This document shows, one piece after another, positions 17,814 to 25,920 of a DNA stretch of 64,000 nt; the first letter of the stretch is position 1; every line of letters starts with the position of its first letter. The notes beneath the pieces were generated by a model. It was given only the letters and a program-made list of their open reading frames with translations, was not told the origin of the DNA and searched no databases. The stretch comes from Bernardetia sp. MNP-M8. GTDB lineage: Bacteria; Bacteroidota; Bacteroidia; Cytophagales; Bernardetiaceae. Location: the NCBI RefSeq assembly GCF_037126285.1, contig NZ_CP147012.1, forward strand, positions 2,316,001 through 2,380,000, read 5' to 3'. Position numbers and translations under genes: made by a program.

Positions 17814-20231
17814 ATGACAAAGAGAAAAAAAACAAAAAACGAGAAAAACCCTCGTCTGAGCCGTGAAGAAATACAAAAATTAGCCACAGGACTCATAGAA
17901 ACGCTTGCTCAAAGCAAATCTGAAAGTTTTACACTTCGCCAACTCTATAAAAGAATTGGCTTGACAGAAAAAGAACAAAAAGAAAATTTAAGAGAAATTG
18001 TAGACACAGCTTCTGCTGCTGAAAATACGACTACAAAAAAAGAAGAGCCTAAAACACAATCCCAAGAGGTAAAACAAGAGACAAAAAAGGAAGAACCTAA
18101 AACGAACTCTTCGCAGCAGCAAAAACAAAACAATCAACAAAAACATGCTGCAAAAGAAACCACTAGAGATGTAACTGTACAAAAACAAGCTCTTTCTAAC
18201 AAATCTAATCGATTAGAAAACGAACAAAAAGACGAAGCGAAAGAAGTAAAATCACATACTGAATTACAAAAAAACGAATACATTGGTACTGTTGATGCAG
18301 GACGTGATTCTTCATATATTATCTGTGAAGGCTTAGAAGAAGATGCTTGGGTAGGAGGACATAAGATAAAAGGAGCAATTACTGGAGATATTGTCAAAAT
18401 TAGATTAACAGGAAAACAAAAAGGAAAAAATCCAGAAGCTGAAGTAATAGAAATAGTAGAGCGTGGAAGAACCGAATTTGTTGGAAATGTTCAATTACTC
18501 AATCGCTTTGCTTTTGTAGTGGTGGAATCTAAGAAATTAAAAATGGATATTTTTGTTCCTTTGGATAATTTAAATGGAGCAACTAATGACGATAAAGTAG
18601 TCGTTAAGATTGTAAAATGGTCAGAAGAAAAGGGTAAAAACCCTGTTGGAGAAGTAACTGAAGTTTTAGGAAAAGTAGGAGAAAACGAAGCCGAAATTCA
18701 TGCCATTATGGTAGAGTTTGGTTTGCCAATGGAGTTTGATGAAAAGTTAATTAAAAAAGCAGAAGAAGTTCCAGACGACCTTACAGATAAAGAGTTCAAA
18801 AAACGTAGAGATTTCCGTCCTATTCTGACTTTTACCATTGACCCAGTTGATGCAAAAGATTTTGATGATGCTATTTCACTTTCTTATTTACCAAATGGAA
18901 ATTATGAAATAGGTGTCCATATTGCAGATGTTACTCATTATATTCGTCCGAATACTTTATTAGAAAAAGAAGCTCAAAAACGTGCAACTTCTGTTTATTT
19001 AGTGGATAGAGTTGTTCCGATGTTACCAGAAAGAATTTCAAACAACTTGTGTTCATTGCGTCCACAAGAAGAAAAATTAGCTTTTTCGGCTGTCTTTGAA
19101 TTAGACAAAAACGGAAGTGTTCATAAACGTTGGTATGGCAAAACAGTTATTTATTCAGATCGTCGTTTTACGTATGAAGAAGCACAAGAGCGCATCGAAA
19201 CAAAAGAAGGAGATTATGCCGATGAAATAAATGTACTTAATGATCTTGCAAAAAAACTACAAGCCAAACGATTTAAACATGGTGCAATTAGTTTCGAAAC
19301 TCAAGAAGTAAAATTTAAGTTAGACGAAAATGGAAAACCTTTAGGGGTTATTCCAAAAGTTCGAAAAGATGCTCACAAACTTGTAGAAGAATTTATGTTG
19401 CTTGCTAATAAAAGTGTAGCAGAATTTGTCTACCGTTATAAAAATGGAAAAGAGAAGAATACAATGATTTACCGTGTTCATGATGATCCAGATCCAGATA
19501 AATTAGCAAATTTGAAAGCTATGGCAAAAACATTTGGCTATGATATAAATGTAGAACCAGAGCATTTTGCAGCTTCTTTGGCTAAACTTGTTCAAGATAC
19601 AGAAGGAAAACCTGAATACGAAACACTTCAATCTTTAGCTATTCGTTCGATGGCAAAGGCAGTTTATACCACCAAGCCAACAGGACATTTTGGACTTGCC
19701 TTTGAGCATTATTCTCACTTTACATCACCTATTCGTCGTTATCCTGATATGATGGCGCATCGTCTGATTGAAAAATACCTAAAAAATAATATTAAATCTG
19801 TTGACCCAGCCAAATATGAAAGTATGGCTCGTCATTCTTCAGATATGGAAAAACGTGCTTCTGATGCAGAACGTGCTTCTATTCGCTTCAAACAAGCTGA
19901 ATTTATGGCTGATCATATCGGAGAAGTTTTTGAAGGAATGGTTTCAGGGGTTACAGAATGGGGTTTGTATGTAGAAATTACCTCAACAGCTTGTGAAGGA
20001 ATGATTCGTCTATCAGATTTGAAAGGAGATTATTTTGAATATGAACCAAAAAATCAACGAGTAGTGGGTCGTAAATCTCAAAAAACATATACACTAGGAA
20101 ATAAAGTAGAAGTACGAGTAAAAGGTGTTGATATGGAAAAAAGAACGATAGATTTGTTGATGGAAACAGAAGAAGACAATTATGTAAGTTCAAATAAGTC
20201 TCGTAAACCTCGTAGTGGAAGAAGAAAATAA
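17814..20231 (+). CDS. rnr: Ribonuclease R
   Basis: This 3'-5' exoribonuclease of the RNB family acts in mRNA and rRNA turnover. It is 805 residues long. After an N-terminal winged-helix-type segment (about 15-60) comes a very charged linker rich in K, E and Q (about 60-150). Cold-shock-type domains follow (about 155-300), then the RNB domain with the metal-binding signature DPVDAKDFDDAIS (about 343-355), and an S1 domain (about 715-785, GEVFEGMVSGVTEWGLYVEI). A basic tail (SRKPRSGRRK) ends the protein. It is monocistronic with a strong terminator. Confidence 0.94.
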   Translation: MTKRKKTKNEKNPRLSREEIQKLATGLIETLAQSKSESFTLRQLYKRIGLTEKEQKENLREIVDTASAAENTTTKKEEPKTQSQEVKQETKKEEPKTNSSQQQKQNNQQKHAAKETTRDVTVQKQALSNKSNRLENEQKDEAKEVKSHTELQKNEYIGTVDAGRDSSYIICEGLEEDAWVGGHKIKGAITGDIVKIRLTGKQKGKNPEAEVIEIVERGRTEFVGNVQLLNRFAFVVVESKKLKMDIFVPLDNLNGATNDDKVVVKIVKWSEEKGKNPVGEVTEVLGKVGENEAEIHAIMVEFGLPMEFDEKLIKKAEEVPDDLTDKEFKKRRDFRPILTFTIDPVDAKDFDDAISLSYLPNGNYEIGVHIADVTHYIRPNTLLEKEAQKRATSVYLVDRVVPMLPERISNNLCSLRPQEEKLAFSAVFELDKNGSVHKRWYGKTVIYSDRRFTYEEAQERIETKEGDYADEINVLNDLAKKLQAKRFKHGAISFETQEVKFKLDENGKPLGVIPKVRKDAHKLVEEFMLLANKSVAEFVYRYKNGKEKNTMIYRVHDDPDPDKLANLKAMAKTFGYDINVEPEHFAASLAKLVQDTEGKPEYETLQSLAIRSMAKAVYTTKPTGHFGLAFEHYSHFTSPIRRYPDMMAHRLIEKYLKNNIKSVDPAKYESMARHSSDMEKRASDAERASIRFKQAEFMADHIGEVFEGMVSGVTEWGLYVEITSTACEGMIRLSDLKGDYFEYEPKNQRVVGRKSQKTYTLGNKVEVRVKGVDMEKRTIDLLMETEEDNYVSSNKSRKPRSGRRK

Positions 20232-20268
20232 AATCTGAATTCTAACTTTAAATTATTTTTAACATAAA

Positions 20269-20313
20269 AACAGGTCAAAAAAGAATAGATAACTACTCTT
20301 TTTTGACCTGTTT
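20269..20313. terminator. Terminator after rnr
   Basis: A 16-bp stem (20269-20284 with 20297-20312) contains GGTC/GACC and a 12-base loop. It also lies at the end of the converging SDR gene and can work in both directions. Confidence 0.8.
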
Positions 20314-20362
20314 GTATTTGAGGTGTTGCTATACTAAAATCCCAATAAAGACAATATTATTT

Positions 20363-20998
20363 TTATAATTGAGCTAGAGCTTCTTCAATTTTTTTCTCTC
20401 CACTATGCATTGTAATTACTTTCTTAGAGGCAGAGCGATTAGTCAATGTTTTAAGCAATGTTTCAGCGACATCTTCAATAGAATTTTCGCCAGCACTATC
20501 AATATTCACTTCTATTTTTCCTGTTGCTTTTTCTTCTTTGAGTGTACTTGGTTGTAGAATGGTATAATCCAAATTAGTATTTTTCATCAACCACTGGTCA
20601 GCATAATGCTTTGAAATATAATAATCCATCATATCTTTTGGAATTTCACTCCACTTATCTGTATCTGTTGCAAAAACAGTACTTAGCATAATATAACGCT
20701 TTACATTTTTCTTTTCTGCAACCTGCATTGTCTTGATTGCGCCGTGTAAATCAGTTTGTAAAAGGTCTTCACCTCTAGAACCTGAAACAAAAAATACAGC
20801 ATCTACATCATTTGGAAATTGTTTTTCCATTTCTTCAACAGAAGCGTTTAAGTCTAATTCTATTTGAGAATAATTTTTTGCATCAAAAAGAGCTTTATCT
20901 TTTCTAGTTGTGCCTATCACTTCATGTTCTTTGGCTAGAAGTTTTTCAGTTAATGAACTTCCTACTCTTCCACTTGCTCCAATAACTAATATTTTCAT
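20363..20998 (-). CDS. Atypical SDR / NmrA-like NAD(P)-binding protein
   Basis: This 211-residue Rossmann-fold protein begins MKILVIGASGRVGSSLTEKL, with the GASGRVG dinucleotide motif (7-13). A Y-x-x-x-K pair is present (YYISKHYAD, about 127-135). The size and lack of a substrate domain put it with the atypical SDR5/NmrA-type proteins (NAD(P)H sensing or small reductase); the substrate is unknown. It converges on rnr and shares its terminator. Confidence 0.78.
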   Translation of the reverse strand: MKILVIGASGRVGSSLTEKLLAKEHEVIGTTRKDKALFDAKNYSQIELDLNASVEEMEKQFPNDVDAVFFVSGSRGEDLLQTDLHGAIKTMQVAEKKNVKRYIMLSTVFATDTDKWSEIPKDMMDYYISKHYADQWLMKNTNLDYTILQPSTLKEEKATGKIEVNIDSAGENSIEDVAETLLKTLTNRSASKKVITMHSGEKKIEEALAQL

Positions 20999-21124
20999 TT
21001 TAATAGTTTTTAATTTATTTGAATTTAATATATATTACAAATAGACTAACAGTTATTACAAGCCAATAGTTTTTATTTTTTTATTTTCGTACTTTATCTT
21101 TTGAAATAAGAAATATGTCTCAAA

Positions 21125-21721
21125 TCAATTCTCTTTAACGACCATTTCAAAACTAACAATTCCTCCATCAATGACTGCTTTTTCTAAGCTGCCATTTTTA
21201 TAAAAAAAGAAACTCTCCCTACCACTTGTATTTGTTTTTTTGTATTTATGATTTCCCAAGTGAACAATAGTATTAAAATCTCCTTCTTGTTCTGAGTAAC
21301 AACGCCCAATATTTACAGGTTCTTCAAAATACATGGAAATGGTAGAATAACGAATAGTTTCTTTAAATGTAGTTTCAAGTTTGCCATCTTTCATTACTTG
21401 ATACTCATTATTTTTTCGTTTTGTATCAGCTTGAGCGTGATTGTTTCCATTATAATTTATATCTACGTGTGCGCTTTGTAATATCTCATTATCAAACAGC
21501 ACATCATATTCATAATTTACATCAAAGGTCTTGATAAACTTTATTTGAATGTTGGTCGAACTCTGATAATGAGTTTTAGAATCTGCTTTTTTTTGAGTTG
21601 CATACAAAGTACCAACTGATTTCCCTCTCCAAATCATATCAAAAGACAGCTTTTTTTCAGAAGGTTCAGAAAAATTAAATTGACAAATAACAAAGCTAAA
21701 GAGAAACAAATACCAAGTCAT
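21125..21721 (-). CDS. Secreted hypothetical protein (DUF6134-like)
   Basis: This 198-residue protein has an N-terminal hydrophobic signal-like segment (WYLFLFSFVICQF). The mature part is predicted beta-rich and reads SFDMIWRGKSVGTLYATQKK and FDVNYEYDVLFDNEIL, a pattern I associate with the Bacteroidota DUF6134 family of unknown function, probably periplasmic or outer-membrane-associated. The call rests on recollection of the family. Right upstream begins the mosaic repeat island, so the gene marks its left border. Confidence 0.55.
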   Translation of the reverse strand: MTWYLFLFSFVICQFNFSEPSEKKLSFDMIWRGKSVGTLYATQKKADSKTHYQSSTNIQIKFIKTFDVNYEYDVLFDNEILQSAHVDINYNGNNHAQADTKRKNNEYQVMKDGKLETTFKETIRYSTISMYFEEPVNIGRCYSEQEGDFNTIVHLGNHKYKKTNTSGRESFFFYKNGSLEKAVIDGGIVSFEMVVKEN

Positions 21722-21825
21722 AACATGTTTTTTAAAAAGAGTAAAGAGTCCTAGATTACTGTAAAATATCCATTCAAAACAGTAACAGTAATATATTTAT
21801 TCATGTGTTTTTCATTTTGTGTAAG

Positions 21826-22093
21826 TTCCTACAAGGTAGGAAATTTATAAGTAATATTGAATACAAAAAAAACTCTTTATCTATAAAAATAAAGAGTTTT
21901 AAAATGTTTTTTTTGAAAAAGAAAAAAATACCAATATCTCAGACTAAAATCATCTTTTGAAATGACATCGGTTTTAAAAAGCAGCAGTGAGAAAATAAAA
22001 CACCTCTCACTCGCAAATCTGAAGATTTGCCAAAATGATAAATCGTAGTCAATAGACAACGCTTAACTACGATTTATTCTAAGCTGAACGGAG
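21826..22093. repeat. Mosaic repeat, type I unit, copy a (full, 268 bp)
   Basis: The unit begins with the perfect hairpin TCCTAC-AAG-GTAGGA. It then has a terminator-like hairpin (AAAACTCTTTAT with ATAAAGAGTTTT, about 21870-21901), the phrase AATGACATCGGTTTTAAAAA (21961), the hairpin GCAAATCTGAAGATTTGC (22013-22030), and a 12-bp stem ATAAATCGTAGT / ACTACGATTTAT (about 22038-22076), ending AAGCTGAACGGAG. A nearly identical 268-bp copy lies at 24326-24593 and a partial one at 24197-24325, in the same orientation, on the other side of the peptidase gene. Confidence 0.85.
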
Positions 22094-22126
22094 AAATAGC
22101 ACAAGTGAGGCTTGTGTATCGGTTAC

Positions 22127-22140
22127 CGTTGTTATAGGCA
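22127..22140. repeat. Short inverted repeat at the left of the peptidase gene
   Basis: GTTATAGGCA (22131-22140) lies 4 bases beyond the peptidase stop. It is matched 9 of 10 in inverted orientation by TGCCTAAAAC (23577-23586) before the peptidase start. Together they bound the gene like the ends of a small mobile unit and recall integron core sites, though the two extra bases make the match imperfect. Confidence 0.4.
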
Positions 22141-22144
22141 GTTT

Positions 22145-23548
22145 TTATTCCGTTTCTATTTCGTTAATCGCATTCTCAAGAGCTTTTTCACTATCGAAAT
22201 ATTTAGCTTTTAAAAGATTAAATTCCTTATCGTCTTTTAATGTGTTTTGTAATGTTGAAGCTAAAAAATCATAATTCGTAAATTTGGTTGGCGTATTTAA
22301 AATATTGGTTAGCCAATTCCACATTTTTTCTTTTCCAATTTCTTTTTCTATCGCAGTAAAAATAATAGGTGCAAAATCATAAACATATAACTGTCTATTC
22401 TTGTATTCCGAATCGGACTTTATTTGCTTAAATGGTTTTGCTTTGAAGTCTTTTAGATTATTAAATTTTTCAGTTATTTTTTTGTCATAAATCTCTTCGC
22501 CTATTATTTCTTTCGTTAATTGCAATGACATAAATTCTGAAAAGCCTTCACTCAGCATATCGCCAAGTTCTGAATTGAAATCCTTTACCGTTCCGAAATA
22601 ATAGTGTCCTAATTCGTGTGCAATAAATGGTCTGTAAAAATCTTGATATTTAGGATTGATTATATTTTTCAACCCATTTTGCCACCCAATACTCATTATT
22701 GTAGGATATGACACAAACATCCAACCGTCTTTTTTTGATGTAGGTGTAGTTTGTACAAAAGAAATAGATTGCTTGAATGGAATATTCAATTTGTCGGCAT
22801 AGAATTTTTTATAGGAATTGATCATCTCACTAAAGTTTTTTGCCTCACTCTCACTAAAGTCTGAGTTCAAAATATATGTATCGTTTATGTCTGTAAAATC
22901 GTAATTACCACAAAACAAGGTTAATTCCCGAGGAACGTCACTTTTGAAATTTGCAGTTTCGGCTTTAATCGGTTCGTTCCCATTTACATACAATGTTTTA
23001 CAATCTTTGCAGGATATATCGATGTCATATTTGACTAAATGAAAAATTTTGTCACTCCTAATGTCATATAAAATGGGATACCACGAAGATTGACGACCAT
23101 CTGACCTGACGGAATTTTGATTAAATGCAATATTGCCTTTCCAATCTTTTCGGCTATAATTCGCAATTGTATCGTTAGCAACGGGAAATTTACCAACATA
23201 TCTAAATTGAATAGATTTGGGAAGAAACTTACCTTTTCCAGTATTATCTTTAAAATAGTATGCAATAGATTCTCCCGTCGAAGTTGTATCAGCAAGAGAT
23301 TTGCTGAAATAAATTAAAAAGTCGTTTGGCTTTTTACTTCGTATATGAAGAATATTCATACCAGAATTTAGTCGAATGAAATAGTCCTTTATTTTCGGAA
23401 TATTGCTCAAGGTTAAATCACAATCAAAAGTTCCTTCTTTTATTGAGATTTCGACTTTTCCTGTTAGAAATGGTGTGTTTTCTTGTGCGATAATGCTCGT
23501 TAATGGTAAAAGCACAAAGAAAATTACCTTGATTAAATGCCCTCTCAT
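22145..23548 (-). CDS. Secreted HExxH metallopeptidase, M1-like
   Basis: This 467-residue protein has a signal peptide (MRGHLIKVIFFVLLPLTSIIAQ, cut near residue 22). The gluzincin active site is HELGHYYFG (about 310-318), with the third ligand in a downstream SEGFSEF (about 331-337), the arrangement of M1-type aminopeptidases. The N-terminal half (about 25-230) would be the beta-sandwich of that family; the exopeptidase GAMEN motif is not obvious, so substrate and mode are open. Base use looks somewhat more GC-rich than the neighbours, and the gene sits between repeat modules with short inverted repeats at both ends, so lateral acquisition is plausible. Confidence 0.75.
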   Translation of the reverse strand: MRGHLIKVIFFVLLPLTSIIAQENTPFLTGKVEISIKEGTFDCDLTLSNIPKIKDYFIRLNSGMNILHIRSKKPNDFLIYFSKSLADTTSTGESIAYYFKDNTGKGKFLPKSIQFRYVGKFPVANDTIANYSRKDWKGNIAFNQNSVRSDGRQSSWYPILYDIRSDKIFHLVKYDIDISCKDCKTLYVNGNEPIKAETANFKSDVPRELTLFCGNYDFTDINDTYILNSDFSESEAKNFSEMINSYKKFYADKLNIPFKQSISFVQTTPTSKKDGWMFVSYPTIMSIGWQNGLKNIINPKYQDFYRPFIAHELGHYYFGTVKDFNSELGDMLSEGFSEFMSLQLTKEIIGEEIYDKKITEKFNNLKDFKAKPFKQIKSDSEYKNRQLYVYDFAPIIFTAIEKEIGKEKMWNWLTNILNTPTKFTNYDFLASTLQNTLKDDKEFNLLKAKYFDSEKALENAINEIETE

Positions 23549-24027
23549 AATTTGTATGATGATGTTTTTTTTAAATTGCCTAAAACGATTACGGCTTAGC
23601 GAAGATGGAATTTCTTAGTCGTTCCTCTCTAAACCTCCAAAATTTATTTTTATGTTCAAATGTCTGGGTCAAAACGTTACGCCCATTTTTGCTAAGCTAA
23701 TGTTAGCAGCAGGTTTTTGTTACCAAGCAGGGATTTACGAAGGTATAAAATTCCGACCGTAGAGAGGGAAATTTTATAATTTTGTAAATCTCGTGTTGGT
23801 TGAAGTGCCGTAGCTTAGGCATTTCCCTCCCAACTGTTATAAACTCAACACTACAAAAATAATATAAAGCTCACAAGAAACAGCTATATAACCAATCAAA
23901 TTAGTAGTTATGTAAGTTCAGTTGCAGTTAGTAAATTCGTAGTGGAATACATGCGAACAGATGGTACTCAAAAATACAAAATTTATCCTTAAATAAGCGT
24001 GGGACGAATAGATTTGAGGTAGTGTTT
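23549..24027. other. Non-coding flank of the peptidase gene with attC-like structure
   Basis: The segment 23577-23712 starts TGCCTAAAACG and ends GTTAGCAGCA. Inside, GCTTAGC (23594-23600) pairs with GCTAAGC (23691-23697), giving a long imperfect stem-loop of about 136 bp, in the size range of integron attC sites. The remaining sequence to 24027 holds no ORF; phrases such as TTACCAAGCAGGG and CAACTGTTATAAACTC are typical of spacer sequence in accessory regions. The attC reading is a hypothesis. Confidence 0.35.
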
Positions 24028-24080
24028 GTTGTTGGTCATCACAACGGCAAGCCAAAGTTAAAGACAAAGGCAACGGCATT
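24028..24080. repeat. Mosaic repeat, type III module, copy a
   Basis: It contains TTGTTGTTGGTCATC and, after AACGGCAAGCC, a stretch ending GGCAACGGC. A related module lies at 24810-24862 (TTGTTGTTGGTCATCGTAACG), so the outer parts of the island are also repeated. Confidence 0.5.
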
Positions 24081-24087
24081 GATACCC

Positions 24088-24196
24088 ATCACTCGCAAGT
24101 CTAAGACTTGTCAAACTGATAGGTCGTAGTCATCGCTTCGCTAAAGACAACGCCCAACCTACTTTTTTATTTATTTTGGAATACTACGAAGAACGG
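24088..24196. repeat. Mosaic repeat, type II module, copy a
   Basis: It starts CATCACTCGCAAGTCTAAG and has the hairpin CAAGTCT-A-AGACTTG. It continues with GATAGGTCGTAGTC, GACAACGCCCAACCTAC and ACTACGAAGAACGG. It is a diverged relative of the type I hairpins: one base pair of the first hairpin is A-T in type I and G-C in type II. Most of the module recurs at 24662-24744. Confidence 0.65.
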
Positions 24197-24325
24197 AATG
24201 ACATCGGTTTCAAAAAGCAGCAGTGAGAAAATAAAATACCTCTCACTCGCAAATCTGAAGATTTGCCAAAATGATAACGTAGTCTAAGACAACGCTTAAC
24301 TACGATTTATTCTAAGCTGAACGGA
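24197..24325. repeat. Mosaic repeat, type I unit, copy b (3' half only)
   Basis: It matches bases 21961-22093 of copy a, with a short deletion in the second stem (ATGATAACGTAGTC instead of ATGATAAATCGTAGTC). It directly abuts the full copy c, forming a partial tandem. Confidence 0.75.
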
Positions 24326-24593
24326 GTTCCTACAAGGTAGGAAATTTATAAGTAATATTGAATACAAAAAACTCTTTATCTATAAAAATAAAGCGTTTTA
24401 AAATGTCTTTTTTGAAAAAGAAAAAAATACAAATACCTTAGACTAAAATTGCCTTTTAGAATGACATCGGTTTTAAAAAGCAGCAGTGAGAAAATTAAAA
24501 TACCTCTCACTCGCAAATCTGAAGATTTGCCAAAATGATAAATCGTAGTCAATAGACAACGCTTAACTACGATTTATTCTAAGCTGAACAGAG
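24326..24593. repeat. Mosaic repeat, type I unit, copy c (full, 268 bp)
   Basis: It has the same length and block order as 21826-22093, with scattered substitutions and small compensating indels in A-runs. Copies a and c are direct repeats that bracket the peptidase gene, so recombination between them could remove or mobilise the 2.2 kb in between. Confidence 0.85.
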
Positions 24594-24661
24594 GGAGGAG
24601 ATTGTATTTAAGACCTACAAAAGCAGATTTGAATAAATTGAAGAAGAAGTAAATAAGCAAA

Positions 24662-24744
24662 CCTGATAGGTCGTAGTCATCGCTTCGCTAAAGACAACGC
24701 CCAACCTACTTTTTTATTTATTTGGGAACACTACGAAGAACGGA
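24662..24744. repeat. Mosaic repeat, type II module, copy b
   Basis: It repeats 24116-24198 almost exactly (CTGATAGGTCGTAGTCATCG, GACAACGCCCAACC, ACTACGAAGAACGGA). The leading hairpin of copy a is missing. Confidence 0.65.
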
Positions 24745-24809
24745 GCATTACATGAAAGAACTGGAATGATTTTTTTATTTTGTAGAAAGTTCTTAAATTG
24801 TTCGTGTAC

Positions 24810-24862
24810 GTTTGTTGTTGGTCATCGTAACGGCGTTGCCGAAACTAAAGACCAACAACGGC
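24810..24862. repeat. Type III module copy b, hairpin ahead of the TPR-like gene
   Basis: GTTGTTGGTC near 24825 pairs with GACCAACAAC near 24851, a 10-bp stem enclosing CATCGTAACGGCGTTGCC-like sequence. The word GTTGTTGGT also recurs in hairpins at other gene ends in the window (43749, 57094, 62140). Confidence 0.5.
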
Positions 24863-24922
24863 TTTGAGGTATATATGAAAGTTTTTTCAGTTATAAATAA
24901 CTTGTATTTAATTTCCAAAAAA

Positions 24923-25816
24923 ATGAAAAAAAGTGTTTTATTATTTATCCTTTCTCTTGTTTTTAATCAATTACTGGCACAAAAAAGTAATATCCATAAC
25001 AGAACTCCCAATACGTTAATGGAGTTTGAAGAAATAATTGACTTTTATAATAATGAAAACAAAAAAGGAGGTCATGATGCTGATGTAAATACTTATGCAT
25101 CAACTTTTGGGTACTTAACTTTAATTGAAGGTAATGGAGAGATAAGACCAATATCTGAAACAAAATTAAATTGGTTAAATTCAATTTTTAAAGCGTTGAG
25201 TATTCCTCAAAAAGCTAGTGACTTATTTCAAGAGGAAGTATTGATTAAATCAAATGATAAAAAATATTGGTTGCCATTACAAAAAGAACTAGTTAATTAC
25301 TGGAGAGAGGAAGTAAAATCGAATACTAAAACATTAATCTATTTAAGAACTTTTGGTTCAATAAAAGATTTAGATGAAAACAAATGGTTATTTACCATTA
25401 ATTCATTTAATACTAATTACTATGATGGACTTTGGAACGAAATGATTAATAGCTTTGATAGTAATGATTCTACAAATGGTTTAAGTTGTATAGATAAATT
25501 AATAGAACTAAATCCTAAAGATGGAAGAAATTTTTCAATACTGGGGGATTATTACTATGATAAAGCCTATCCCTCAAATATAAAATTATTAAAAAAAGCT
25601 GACTTATGTTATTCAAAAACAATTGAATTAACTCCAAATGATAGTTATGTGTATTATCAAAAAGCATTAGTAAAAATGCAACTATCTGAATACTTTAAAG
25701 CTTGGGATAATATTGAAATTGCTAGAAAGCTAGGAGAAAAAAACATCGAAAAGGATAAATTGGTAGAATTAGAAAGTAAACTCGCTTATGCAGAATATTT
25801 GAAGTCAAAAAACTAA
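24923..25816 (+). CDS. Secreted hypothetical protein with TPR-like C-terminus
   Basis: The frame is open from 24812, but the first 37 codons lie inside a repeat module. The ATG at 24923 gives a clear signal peptide (MKKSVLLFILSLVFNQLLAQ), so I start there: 297 residues. The middle is unrecognised. The last 100 residues look like two or three tetratricopeptide-type helical hairpins (LIELNPKDGRNFSILGDYYY, SKTIELTPNDSYVYYQKALV). It is a periplasmic or surface protein, perhaps for protein contacts. It sits at the right edge of the repeat island, and three palindromes follow its stop. Confidence 0.6.
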   Translation: MKKSVLLFILSLVFNQLLAQKSNIHNRTPNTLMEFEEIIDFYNNENKKGGHDADVNTYASTFGYLTLIEGNGEIRPISETKLNWLNSIFKALSIPQKASDLFQEEVLIKSNDKKYWLPLQKELVNYWREEVKSNTKTLIYLRTFGSIKDLDENKWLFTINSFNTNYYDGLWNEMINSFDSNDSTNGLSCIDKLIELNPKDGRNFSILGDYYYDKAYPSNIKLLKKADLCYSKTIELTPNDSYVYYQKALVKMQLSEYFKAWDNIEIARKLGEKNIEKDKLVELESKLAYAEYLKSKN

Positions 25817-25825
25817 ACCCACTCT

Positions 25826-25905
25826 GACACAAGGTTACAACCTTGTGTCTATAATTTCGTCAGCATATGCTGACAAAAAAGCAAGTACAAGAAGAATCTT
25901 GCACT
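25826..25905. repeat. Three successive palindromes between two converging genes
   Basis: GACACAAGGTT-AC-AACCTTGTGTC (25826-25849) is perfect. GTCAGCATATGCTGAC (25859-25874) is perfect with no loop. AGTACAAGA-AGAA-TCTTGCACT (about 25884-25905) has one mismatch. The three differ in sequence. They lie between the TPR-like gene and mfd and may end transcription from both sides. Confidence 0.7.
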
Positions 25906-25920
25906 AGAAATAAAAACAAA

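Noticed and set aside
18134-18397. Minus-strand frame inside rnr
   Set aside because: It is antisense to the Lys/Glu/Gln-rich linker and cold-shock region; its Phe/Cys/Ser-rich content is the expected shadow.
21826-24862. CRISPR array as an explanation of the repeats
   Set aside because: The repeats are long, of unequal spacing, in few copies and differ in module order; there are no regular spacers and no cas genes.
24812-24922. N-terminal extension of the TPR-like protein into the repeat module
   Set aside because: It translates a hairpin repeat; the ATG at 24923 gives a clean signal peptide.
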